A stretch of DNA of 64,000 nt. It comes from Kuschelorhynchus macadamiae. Taxonomy: Eukaryota > Arthropoda > Insecta > Coleoptera > Curculionidae. The stretch is taken from assembly GCA_030620095.1 (NCBI GenBank), contig JAUTXW010002103.1, forward strand, positions 2,972,001 through 3,036,000. The letters run 5' to 3'. The notes below the pieces were generated by a model, which ran no database searches, was not told the DNA's origin, and saw only the letters and a program-made list of their open reading frames with translations. Below, piece by piece: positions 54,652-64,000 of the stretch. The position numbers were made by a program, and so were the translations under genes. Positions within the stretch are counted from its first letter, which is position 1. Each line of letters begins with the position of its first letter.

Positions 54652-56090
54652 AATATAATATATAAATAATTATTCAAATGACCTGCTTTTAAACCGACAA
54701 CACCTCCACATTTTTACAACAACTAGTAAGGGCCGATTTTACAAGTTTACTTTAAACTCAACGTGAAGTATAAATTTCAGAATGGTGCACTGCACTTAGT
54801 TAATTTCAAGATTCAAACTCACTTTAAGCTTAACCTTAACTTGCAAAACTCAGCTTCAAAGAGTAAATCGTACCAAGCGTTGTTGCTTTCAATCATGTTT
54901 TTGGCGATTTTTAATATTTTTTGTGCGGGTTCTTGAACATTATGATGCGTAAGTGGAAAGTGTGCAAAAATTTAGACTATTTAACCCCTAACGCCTTGTT
55001 TCATACATAAGTCAAAATTGGTTTTCTTTTGTATTAATTTGTATACGAGATTTTTCCTAATATTTCAATAATTTGTAGAGACCGTTAAATACTTTAAGTG
55101 TTAATTTGTATTGTAACTGTTGTTTTACCGTTCTTTAGAAAGTAAAATTACAAATCTACACTTTTTCCCTCAAGGTACATATTCATAAATCCCGAGGGAA
55201 AATCGGTGTATGTTGATTCAAGAAAACACAGGTATACCTATCTCTATACACATATATAACATTAAAAATATACATTTCTAACTTACAATAAATTATTTTG
55301 AAATACTAATAGCTAAATAGGTATATATGTTGCTACAATAGATATATATGTAAAAAATATATGCTATAATACGTTGCCTAGATGCTAAAAGGCAAGAGAA
55401 CAGAGGAATAGAAGAGAAAGACATTTACAATCCTTTTTAAATCTTAGATTCAAAATAAATAAATAAAACAATTTCAAACTTACAAAACGATTATAAATAA
55501 ATAAACATCTTTTTGGCTTTAGATTTGGTCTTTGCTTAGATTCCAAGAACATTTAAAACTTCTATTCACCATTATCGTTTCCTTTTTGATAAAAGGTAAT
55601 CCATATTTTCTTATAAATATCAGTCATCAGTCGATATGATATCGAACAGTGTATAAAAATTATTAGGGTTTTAAGTGTTTGCCATTTGGCAAACAAGGCT
55701 CTGAAGTTAATAGCATTAGTAGATTTAGAAATGTAATAATCAAAAACTGAATGATTCACTTTATTTAAACGTGGAAAAAAATGTTAAAAGTTGCAAAGTT
55801 TGACCGAAGTTTTTATGCTCTAATTGTTTACTTATAGGTTATATTTTAATGTGTTACAGAATTATACTTATGTTGTCACATCAGACTTGACACTGAAGAA
55901 TTTATTTAAATCAAATACAAGCCTATCTGTAGATTCTCCCCTCATTTTTTAGTTGAGGATTGCAATTAAACTGCTTAATATTCATTCCACTGTACTTTGC
56001 TTGAAAAAAAACCTATTTATTTGCTATTTAATATTTCATTAAACCTGGTTTATGTATATTAAGTAATTATATTTGAATGCTTTTCTTTTA
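53991..56090. other. No gene recognised
   Basis: AT-rich intergenic sequence between the MULE/repeat and the 382-aa gene. The open frame 54208-54396 (62 aa, with RGIRNLINVPVLERGNF) is unrecognised and lacks support. Open frame 55562-55759 is likewise unconvincing. Confidence 0.45.
54591..54650. repeat. (TA)n microsatellite
   Basis: About 60 bases of TA with two interruptions by TTTA. Confidence 0.9.
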
Positions 56091-56122
56091 TCTCTAGAAT
56101 CAAAGAAAAAAAGTCATAAATT

Positions 56123-57271
56123 ATGGATCTGGACTTGGATATAGATTTTTCAGAAATCTCCGATGACAAAGTGAAGAATTTCCTAACCACAAAACTAGAG
56201 TCAATTCGTCTACAGAATGAAGCACTGGAGGCTGTTTTAAAGGAACGTCAAGAAGCCTTAGTACAAAATATTCCATGTAGTGAAAGCATACTCAAGCTTG
56301 AAAACATTTGGAAAAAGATATTTAATAGTACCTATACTGTAGGGTTTGAAATAGTTTATCTTGGAACTTTTGATAATATAAGAATAGTCCTAGATTGTGA
56401 TTTTGAAAAACCTCTAAGTTACAAAAGTATGACCTTTTCTGTAAGTCGATTAAAATCACCATGTACTGGTGGTGAAATTTGTGATTACATAATTTGTGAT
56501 TTAGTGAAAAAGTCAAATAGTTTTGAAAACAGGGCTTATATATCAGTTTCTTTTCCACTGCCTCAGTTTTTACATAAATTAAACTATAAGTTTTCTGGAC
56601 TAGTTATTTGTGCTGTCGATGGACAAGATGTTGATGTACCCCTTCCAAATATAGAGTTATCATCAAAAGACACCATATTCCAAAATAATTGGCTAACAGA
56701 ACCAAATTCATTGCATGGCCTCCTTACTGTAATATCTTGTAGTGATATGATTAGGTTAGTGATGTGTTTACCTGAAGAATGGACAGTCCCATTAGTCAGT
56801 ACGCTTGAAATTCAGTGCTCACTTACCTATATTCCCATAAATGGCAAAGCTTATTTTGTAGCAAACAAAATTTCAGAAATGTTTGATAACACTTTAATAA
56901 CTTTCCATCCTTTTGAATTTAAGGAAGGAGCTGTAAATGACATATTTCTTCAAGTGTATACCTCATGTGAAAAACAGTTATTTGCATTTATACATCATTT
57001 ACTATCTTGCATACCTAAGAGTATTATTTTTCCCTTCACTTCATATCAGAATGACATCACATTAAGAAGAAAAAAATCGATAAGTGTGCAAAATATAGAA
57101 GATTTTAGAAAGTCAATTCGAGGGGATATCGACAGCAGTTATTATTATTCTAAAGTGGCTTCTGTGGCCTATTCAGCTGAAAATAGAACAGATATATTGA
57201 ACCAGAATAGGCAAAAACTTAGTGTACAAGAAAGTAAAACTGATATTTGTTATTTATGTTTGAAAGACTGA
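56123..57271 (+). CDS. Intact single-exon gene of unknown function, 382 aa
   Basis: I do not recognise this protein. The ATG follows a good acceptor (CTTTTCTTTTATCTCTAG, AG at 56096-56097), which suggests a 5' UTR intron, and 1149 bases are open to TGA. The N-terminus is acidic (MDLDLDIDFSEISDDKVKNF), then a predicted helix/coiled coil (about 18-50, KLESIRLQNEALEAVLKERQ), then a beta-rich globular part with few charged runs. A basic Ser-rich tail (LRRKKSISVQNIEDF) and a final CYLCLKD follow. There is no signal peptide or membrane segment. Codon use resembles TVP23 rather than the LINEs. A poly(A) signal lies at 57753. A complex subunit with coiled coil plus globular domain is possible, but that is a guess. 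Confidence 0.75.
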   Translation: MDLDLDIDFSEISDDKVKNFLTTKLESIRLQNEALEAVLKERQEALVQNIPCSESILKLENIWKKIFNSTYTVGFEIVYLGTFDNIRIVLDCDFEKPLSYKSMTFSVSRLKSPCTGGEICDYIICDLVKKSNSFENRAYISVSFPLPQFLHKLNYKFSGLVICAVDGQDVDVPLPNIELSSKDTIFQNNWLTEPNSLHGLLTVISCSDMIRLVMCLPEEWTVPLVSTLEIQCSLTYIPINGKAYFVANKISEMFDNTLITFHPFEFKEGAVNDIFLQVYTSCEKQLFAFIHHLLSCIPKSIIFPFTSYQNDITLRRKKSISVQNIEDFRKSIRGDIDSSYYYSKVASVAYSAENRTDILNQNRQKLSVQESKTDICYLCLKD

Positions 57272-57752
57272 TATTGTTAATTTTTTTAAAGTTCTTAATG
57301 AGAATGAAGTTTTTGGTTATTGGTTATAACCCATTGAAGCCTAGGCGAGGTGGATCTAATTAGCCACACTTAGTCATTTCAGAATATTTGATTTGATTGC
57401 TTGGGAATCACAGATGGAAATTATATATATATATTAATTGGCAGACGAGAATACACATCTAGCCTTAAAAGACAAGATAGATGTCTCTTAATTAACTTAA
57501 TTTGCAATCCAGGTGAATATCAAAGAGTCAGATAAAAACTGGATTTTATATGATGTCAGCATACATACTTAAAATAATGAAAATATTTTATAAGCTTATT
57601 ACTATTATAATTCAGGTGTAATGTTCTAATAGAAAGCTACTTAAATTAAGAGAATTGTATGTTATTTGTACATTTACTTTGTCATGTCAGACAATAGTGC
57701 TAGGTTGAAATTATTTAAAATGTATCTGGTCTTTTGTGTTCTTTTTTGTCAC

Positions 57753-57758
57753 AATAAA
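57753..57758 (+). promoter_or_regulatory. Candidate poly(A) signal of the 382-aa gene
   Basis: AATAAA 482 bases after the stop codon, preceded by a T-rich stretch (GTTCTTTTTTGTCAC). It is the nearest clear signal noticed downstream. Confidence 0.45.
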
Positions 57759-57778
57759 TATTTTTTGAATTTTAATTT

Positions 57779-58009
57779 TTGAATGTTCTGTTTGCTACAA
57801 TCTGTTGCCTAGTTAATACTGCTTTATTAAGAGCCAATTTATTAAAAGTAAACCGAATGAAATATGCAAAGGCCAACATTCTTGGGCAATGGGAGGATGA
57901 AGATCAAAGACTTAATCAAAATAAATCTTGTGATCAAATGTTAATAAATTCCTTAACAATTATAGATATCAGAAATACGTGGGTGTTGTTTTGTTCAATA
58001 TTATGCTAA
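57779..58009 (+). CDS. Small open frame, 76 aa, unrecognised
   Basis: Encodes MNVLFATICCLVNTALLRAN, a hydrophobic start that could be a signal anchor, followed by a polar region with ILGQWEDEDQRLNQNKSCDQ and a hydrophobic end. It begins 21 bases after the poly(A) signal of the preceding gene. The mixture of hydrophobic N-terminus and polar middle is more protein-like than most chance frames here, but I know of no family match and see no splice support. Confidence 0.25.
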   Translation: MNVLFATICCLVNTALLRANLLKVNRMKYAKANILGQWEDEDQRLNQNKSCDQMLINSLTIIDIRNTWVLFCSILC

Positions 58010-58111
58010 TAATAAGTATTTTGAAAAATATTTGAAACATGGTAGTACCTATTAAAATTATGACTAAGTTTGTTATGAATTTGTGTGCGTGTATTAAATA
58101 CAAATCATTAA

Positions 58112-58297
58112 TCAAAATACAAGAGTTCTATACCACAACTTGTTACGTTCTGGATGCGCGTTTCGCTAATCATGTTAGCATCAACAGCAGATGTAACAGT
58201 TTATATCATCTGCTGATGATGCTAACTTCGTTAGCGAAACGCTCGTCCAGAAAGTAACAAGTTGTGGTGTAATGTGGTTAGAACTCTTGTATTTTGA
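58112..58297. repeat. Long hairpin (~85-bp arms, 13-base loop)
   Basis: The left arm from TCAAAATACAAGAGTTCTA through GCGTTTCGCTAA to GCAGATG pairs with CATCTGCTGATGATGCTAAC through TTAGCGAAACGC to AGAACTCTTGTATTTTGA. The loop is about 58194-58206. The right arm has about 8 extra bases near 58275. It is non-coding and presumably a foldback MITE. Transcripts would form a long imperfect stem. Confidence 0.85.
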
Positions 58298-58549
58298 TCT
58301 TCCACCACAGGTTCCAGTGTTAGGACAAATGATTAATATAAAATTATTTTATATAGTTTTGTGATGAAAAATTATTTTAAAGATATATTTCTTTTGTAAT
58401 GATAATAAAATATGTTACCAAAATTGGTGTTGAGTACTATATAATAGTTATAATGAGACATGCTTACTATAATATAATAAAAAGGATACTGGACTTAAAA
58501 CTAAAAAAAAAAACACATTTTTTTTTACTAAACCACGATACGTTTTTGA

Positions 58550-58945
58550 GAAGCGACGCTTGATGTTCAATTTGTGCTTTATCTTCAAATTCGTTAATGG
58601 TCTGATTGTTTGTTCCCAACTTCTCTCGAGAATCTGTTTAAATGTTCCCAACCGTCGTTTGAGTAACTTCGATTTCTTTAATTTTCCATTTCATGCTACC
58701 AGTTATGGTAAACACTGTCCCATTGATAGGAGTCTTCGGCTACTCAATGAGTATGGTGAGTATCTTGATCCATTTGGGTGCACTCTAGTTGGTTTTAAAA
58801 AAATAGTTTTAAATGTGATATTGTTCTTTTAAATTATATTTATTCCGATTTTGTATTGTTCCTGCCATCCATAGTATATTATAGATATGAATTGTTATTA
58901 TAAAATGGGGTATCCCGTAAATTTAATAAATAATAAATAAATAGA
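58550..58945 (+). pseudogene. LINE 3'-end fragment (same family as copy E)
   Basis: Encodes EKRRLMFNLCFIFKFVNG, SQLLSRICLNVPNRRLSN, FPFHATSYGKHCPIDRSLR and a stop, then a 3' UTR with AAAATGGGGTATCCCGTAA and a TAATAAATAAATA tail. It matches both halves of copy E (12776-13720 and 18105-18345) and shows what the undisturbed junction looks like. It is heavily 5'-truncated. Confidence 0.75.
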
Positions 58946-59674
58946 TAGCGCAATGAGTTTCCACTAGAATTATAAGAATATTGGTTTTTATAGAAAAAAT
59001 ACAACAAAAGATAGTGTTGAAAGATCTCGGTAAACAGATCATTTAAAAAAAAAATCGTGTAAATCTGTGCAGTACAACTCTCTCACGAACTTGCTGAAAA
59101 ATCTGGCTTGTGTGTTTTAAATATATATGATGTACCATCATCAAAATGTCATTTTTCATTGAAAAAATATTTATTAAATTCAAAATTTAAGACAATGGCT
59201 TAGCAAACAAAATATGTATTAAAAATCATCAATTTTGCTCTTTTTTTTTTGTAACTTTCTGACTCAGTTTCTCTCAGACAAACCACTTTTCCTAACCCCC
59301 TTTTGTTCCGAAAACCCTCGTGTCGGTTTTTGCAAAACTAATCTAGGGGTAGGGGTGACTGGAGGAAATTAATCTTAAGACATATGTTCACACCTACTGG
59401 AGGATAGTTTTTTAATAAATTACAATAATCTCTTTTTAAAAACGTTTATATAAATATTTGAAAACAGTACCGTTTTTATCTATTTCCTTTATGAAATTTT
59501 TCGTGAGGCCCGACTTAATGTGTAATGGTGGCAAGATTATATTGTGAAGATTAACTAGATATATTTTTTAACATTTTTCAACAATTAACATTTCCTGGAA
59601 TAAATTAATTTCGAACTTTATTTGTGTATTAATAAAGTTGTATTGTATTATGAAATCTTGGCTTTGTTTCCTAG
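58946..59674. other. No gene recognised
   Basis: Non-coding. A block near 59030-59125 (AGATCTCGGTAAAC, then CTTGCTGAAAAATCT, then GTGTTTTAAATATATA) resembles 18800-18860 and may be another dispersed repeat. Confidence 0.45.
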
Positions 59675-60195
59675 GAACAATTCGCCAGATTGCTCTTCGG
59701 CCGGGGCTCAGAGTCGTTAAATCGGCGACCCACGAAGTCGACCCTGCGCCTTATTCCAGTTTGGAGACGTTATCGGTAGGATATCCGGATGGCGAGCTCT
59801 AAGCTCACGAATACCCGAATCTTTTAAATACTTTTTAATATTTCCTCTTTAAATTTTTGAAATGCATCTTGGCTCCCACTAGGTGTCCTTTGAGAGTACT
59901 ACTGATGTCACGAGATGACCCTTTCTTTCAAGCTATCCCCTTACCCCGCCACGTAGCGGCCATTACGCTAATATTCTTTGTAGAACTGCGGCAGACGAAC
60001 GGGATAGAATGCGGAAACAACTAGGCCTCATACGTTCACAGCGTCTGCTCCCTTTCTAGCAGGGTCGTTAGTTTCAATACTGAGCGGTTGAATCTCCCGT
60101 TTCCCCCCGAAATAAAGCAGCAAAACCGAACACGTGAAACCACTTATGTTAATAACACGGAGGTCTGCATTCGACGAGGCGAACCGGAAGACTGT
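59675..60195 (+). repeat. Dispersed ~520-bp repeat, copy 3
   Basis: Starts CGCCAGATTGCTCTTCGGCC and continues with TTATTCCAGTTTGGAGACGT, TCACGAGATGACCCTTTCTT, GCGTCTGCTCCCTTTCTAGC and GAGGTCTGCATTCGACGAGG. It is full length compared with copy 1 and about 75-80 per cent alike by eye. The borders lie in AT-rich sequence. Confidence 0.85.
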
Positions 60196-61850
60196 ATATC
60201 ATTATCCGCCCTGTTAGCAGTGTCGGATTAAGTGGTTATGGAGCTGGCGCTAGAAGTATTCAGGGCCCCTGAATCGGGCTAGGTTTTGGGGAGGCGTCCT
60301 TTAGAAATAATTAATTTATCCAATTTGTATTTAGCTGCTAAAACTACTGTTTCTGCTCGCCAGGCGTCCTCACGATTTTCAATGATAATCCCTATGAGCC
60401 TAGCCACAATCGTTCTATTTTTACATACCCAGCTAGATATTTATCTGTTGTGCTGTTTTTATTTTATTAGTGTAGATATTGTGTGACAAAGCCTGCTACC
60501 CATTGCTATACCACTCCGACCCCAAGACCGCTCCACTTCACTATTTATTTAAATATTTTCCGGACCTCTACAAATGGCAAAATTGTTAGCTTGCCGACGA
60601 CAACGCTATTTTCTATCGACATTGGGACTGGAATAGTCTGAAGACAGTGACAGAGGCTGACTTCGGCAACGTAGTCATAAATAGCAAAAACTTATTGCTA
60701 ACTGGAAAACACGTTACTTGCCATGTACTTCATATGCCTGCAATTTACCCGAATACTCGGAACTAAAAATAAGAATGGATAATCATTTGAGATGGAATGG
60801 GCTTATCAATGCTGTGCTGGTAAAACTAAGATGTCTAGTCAAGTTAAAATTCTTAAAACAAATATTTGACGTAACCCAGCTTAAAGTATTGCAGTGGGGG
60901 CTCGTGGTGAATTATACTGGGAGGTCTATAACAAATTTATTTTCACATTTCATGTGATCTGCAGAAAACGCACGTTTTTTTATTTTTTCTTTTAAGTCGC
61001 AACACCGGTTTTGGACCATAATGAGTCCGACGAGTCCTTAGAAAACAACAAACAAACATAACAATAAAATGAGTTAGAGACTTCACAACCACATATCCAG
61101 TTAGCTAAATCGTACATACTTTTGCAAAAATTTCGATGAACCTCTTTAATTTTGTCTTTACTAGTTTGTCATATACTAAGTTCTGACAAATTGCGACCAC
61201 TTACCTTGAATTCTGTTATTTTATGTTATTTTCTCAAAATTAAGTTCGTTAGCACTCTTTAAAACATAGACCACCTTGAAATTGGTTATTTTTGGAAAAT
61301 TAAGTTCGTAAGCACTTTTTAGTTGTTTATTTTTTTGCACTAGTGACTACCAACATTTTATTTATTGTATATTTCCAATTCACACATGGATCATAAAAAT
61401 AAAACAATATATATTACAAAAAACGGTATATAAATCAATTTTCATCGATTAAAAACGTCCGAAACAATATCGAGATAGAATATCGACCGCGCGGCCTCTG
61501 AACAATTGAACTTCCGCATGACGACGTGATGCCGCAACCGATCGATCCAATTATGAGAAGAGACCGGCTGATGACGCAAATCGCGATTTCATATTCAATT
61601 TCTATCACGTTCGGCTGCCGCTCGGTATCTGTGAAATTTTCGGGTACTTTCGTCAAGCTTTAAGGTAATCAGGACAATTCAGCCTAGCTTAGTATAGCGT
61701 ATTTTATTATGCCTAAGCAACGCAACGAGACCATTCGAACGAATAATAGTTTAGCGTATTTAACTTTTCCCAAGGTTCGCGTTTTATTACAACTATTAGG
61801 AGGGACGGTCAAACGAATAATTTATTTTCTGAAATGTACTATTTTCTAGA
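60196..61850. other. No gene recognised
   Basis: Short open frames at 60286-60486, 60718-60957 and 61435-61656 show no recognisable content. 61480-61625 is unusually GC-rich with CpG (CGACCGCGCGGCC) compared with the rest; it may be an old element or an exon of something not recognised. Confidence 0.4.
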
Positions 61851-61854
61851 TCAG

Positions 61855-62130
61855 TAACATGATATTGTGGTATGGGGTGGTGTATCAAACTTCTATTTAA
61901 ATCATTTAGAAGAAACCCAGAAATGGACCTTGAAAATTATTTTTGGAAAAGATTTATTTCCTAGTGATAATTTATATATTGAGTGAAATGTTCGATATCG
62001 CAGTTATTTTTAAAACAATTATCACTAAATCAAAACAAACAAAAACCCACATTAAATTATGTAAAATTCAATTACTCAACACAATGTACAAATCAGTCAA
62101 TGGGCCATTTTTATCTAACTCCGAAGGTAT
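61855..62130 (+). pseudogene. LINE C-terminal fragment (copy H)
   Basis: Plus strand reads DIVVWGGVSNFYLNHLEETQ, KWTLKIIFGKDLFPSDNLYI, then damaged sequence with frame changes up to about 62130. The pattern WGG...L...QKxxLKIIFxKxxLFPxDxLY is the usual region after the RT domain in non-LTR polyproteins. It is short and broken at both ends. Confidence 0.55.
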
Positions 62131-62584
62131 TTAACATTATTAAATTTCTATTCAGCCTTTAAAAAGCGGTTAAAGATGGATTAGGCAAAAATCAAGGTCA
62201 GATATTCATAGAATGATAGATATTAACAATACTCATTTGTAGTACGTATTTGCCTCATCATAATCTTATTATTAACATAGTATAATGTATTAAAACAATA
62301 TTTATAAACATATTTATATTAGTTGATTAAAGGGTCAACAGAGGAAAAATATTCGAATTACTTCACATCCAAGAAACCATTCAAAACACACCGAATTCTT
62401 TTAAAAGATAATGGTTTAGGAAAGGAAATTTTAGTAGGTATGTACATATTATTATTCACTACTCATTGTCCGATAACACTAGTGAAAGTGCAAAAAAGAA
62501 TACGAAAGGCCAGGGACGAATTTTTGTCATTGATAAATACCGTGTTGGCAAAATTGTACGAACCCTCCCCCCCATATAAACATA
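62131..62584. other. No gene recognised
   Basis: Contains a plus-strand frame, 62323-62598 (91 aa, with KKPFKTHRILLKDNGLGKEI), that I do not recognise and that runs into the tail of the LINE on the other strand. Confidence 0.4.
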
Positions 62585-64000
62585 AACATATTTATTGAAT
62601 CCTTGGACAGTATAAAATATAAGTATGGATCAAGTCACATATGGTTCCATTGCTTCTAAGCAATAGGATAGAAAATTTTTAAATTAGATATAAATTTTAT
62701 ACATTGACAAAGAGTACATAGAAGATTTATTAAAAGATACAGTGTAACATATATGCCTAAGATTCTAAATATTCATGAACACTATAAAAACATTGAGCTA
62801 TTAGAGATTCTTTGACAGATCTTTTAAACACATTTTCGTTAAGCACAAATTTATAATTATCTGGTAATTTATTGTATATTTTGGCTCCAATATAGTAGAT
62901 ATTATTTTTGGCTACACTAAGAGAGTGAATAGGATACACAAGATTCAAACGGCCACGTGTTTCATAATTATGAAAGTAAGTGTTCTGACAGAATTTTTGA
63001 AAATTTTTCTTAACAAATAGAAGCACCTCATAAATGTACAACGAGGGTAGAGTTAGTATCCTGTATAGTGGTCTACATGTGGCCAAACTACACACTCCAG
63101 AAATTGTCCGAATCACTCGTTTTTGAATTTTGAATGCTCGAATTAAGTGGGATGAATTACCCCAAAAAATTAAAGCACATTTTAAGTGGCTGTAAAATTG
63201 TACATAGTAATACGAAAAAATAACTTCCGTGGTTGAAATCTGTTTTAATCTATAGACAGCATAGGATGAAGTGGCCAGTTTTTTACAGAGCTCATCAACA
63301 TGTGCGTCCCAGCAAAGCCCGTTATCCAGGTGAACGCTTAAAAACTTAACACGCCAGACTTGTTTTACTGACTTATCATTAATTTTTATTTGATATGACT
63401 GCTTGAGAACGCGAGTTCGAGGTGTAAAGCTCACAAAATTGGTTTTATCCACATTTAAATACAATTTGTTTGCAACCATTCATAAAATATATGAAGCATT
63501 TCTTGAGTTTTCCGAATAGCTTCCTGCAAAGTATTATTGGCCACCACATAACTGCTGTCATCAGCAAAGAGAGTAAGATTCTTGTTGTTACAGACATTTG
63601 GAATATCGTTAATAAATATTAAAAATAAAAGGGGACCTAGGACAGATCCTTGAGGTACCCCACAACTAATGTCGAATTCAGAAGATTTGGTTTTATCAAT
63701 TTCAACAACTTGATGTCGACCATTCAGATATGACTGCAACCATTCATGCACCCTACCCCTCAAACCACACTCAAAAAGTTTTTTCAAGGGAAGTCAAAGT
63801 CAAATGCCTTACTGAGGTCCATAAAGAGGCCAATACATTTCTTTTTATTATTTAAGTTTTCGTACACGTTGTTTAAAAATTCAGAAATCGCGGAATGTGT
63901 AGATCGGTCACCAAAAAATCTATTTTGACAGTCTTTAAGAATGTTAAATCGCCCGAGAAATGTTATAATTTGGTCATAAACAATACGTTCTAATAGTTTA
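62585..64000 (-). pseudogene. LINE reverse-transcriptase relic (copy I), continues past the window
   Basis: Enters from the right edge with KLLERIVYDQIITFLGRF, then RFFGDRSTHSAISEFLNN and GLFMDLSKAFD. After a frameshift near 63790: LFECGLRGRVHEWLQSYLNG, SCGVPQGSVLGPLLFLIFIN and the catalytic LTLFADDSSYVV. After another near 63470 comes a long C-terminal piece (62757-63479, 240 aa) with NVDKTNFVSFTPRTRVL, LGVHLDNGL-type VHLDNGLCWDAHV and IYNKLPDNYKFVLNENVF. The 3' tail ends near 62585 in AATATGTTTATGTTTATATG. Only two breaks are seen in this part. Confidence 0.85.

Noticed and set aside
61435..61656. GC-rich minus-strand open frame, 73 aa
   Set aside because: Composition is unusual, but the translation has no recognisable domain; kept only as a remark on base composition.
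1..64000. tRNA, rRNA or CRISPR features
   Set aside because: No cloverleaf-like gene, rRNA segment or spaced short direct repeats were seen on either strand.

Overview
The window looks like nuclear DNA of an insect, possibly a beetle; the exact lineage is my guess. It is strongly AT-rich, has GT-AG introns, and is mostly transposable-element debris. The non-LTR retrotransposons (LINEs) are of the jockey/CR1 type, and many sequences start with TACAGGGTG, as is common in insects. I see no rRNA or tRNA genes, no CRISPR array and no prokaryotic-style operon.

Host genes are few. (1) The last exon of a TMF1 (TATA-element modulatory factor / ARA160) homologue lies on + at 9432-9635. (2) A complete four-exon TVP23 (FAM18, Golgi membrane protein) gene runs on - from 47375 to 32047, with joined phases giving 214 aa. 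Its third intron is about 12.9 kb and swollen by nested LINEs. (3) A single-exon 382-aa gene of unknown function lies on + at 56123-57271.

The most interesting object is at 48673-53817. It is a 5.1-kb DNA transposon of the MULE (Mutator-like) superfamily with near-identical inverted ends and a 9-T run on each side. It carries a nine-exon gene on - that joins without a break into 938 residues. Order of parts: FAR1/ZSWIM3-like N-terminus, MULE DDE core, SWIM zinc finger, acidic linker on four symmetric mini-exons, AT-hook-like motif, C-terminal PHD finger. Every splice site is canonical and every phase matches, so it looks recent and possibly autonomous.

Layout: 0.4-2.3 kb, LINE relic (+). 3.2-4.1 kb, pogo/jerky-type transposase relic (+). 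4.1-7.1 kb, Tc1/mariner-type element with ~650-bp inverted repeats and two opposing transposase relics. 7.7-9.2 kb, a related element with a truncated transposase. 9.4-9.6 kb, TMF1 exon. 12.0-12.8 kb, hAT-like relic. 12.8-18.3 kb, one LINE interrupted by another. 18.9-19.5 kb, a foldback element and an inverted relative of the array that follows. 20.6-23.0 kb, three tandem copies of a ~789-bp unit. 23.8-28.0 kb, a composite region bounded by CAGTGGCGGCTCG ends. 28.5-29.05 kb, first copy of a dispersed ~520-bp repeat. 30.3-30.85 kb, a MITE. 32.0-47.4 kb, TVP23 with a LINE-in-LINE nest at 33.8-41.7 kb and a degenerate minisatellite at 42.6-43.7 kb. 48.7-53.8 kb, the MULE. 53.8-54.0 kb, deleted copy of the dispersed repeat. 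56.1-57.8 kb, the unknown gene. 58.1-58.9 kb, a long hairpin and a LINE 3' end. 59.7-60.2 kb, third copy of the dispersed repeat. 61.9-64.0 kb, two more LINE relics, the last running off the window.

The annotation rests on reading translations, splice sites and repeats by eye. Family names come from recognised motifs, not searches, and relic boundaries are approximate.
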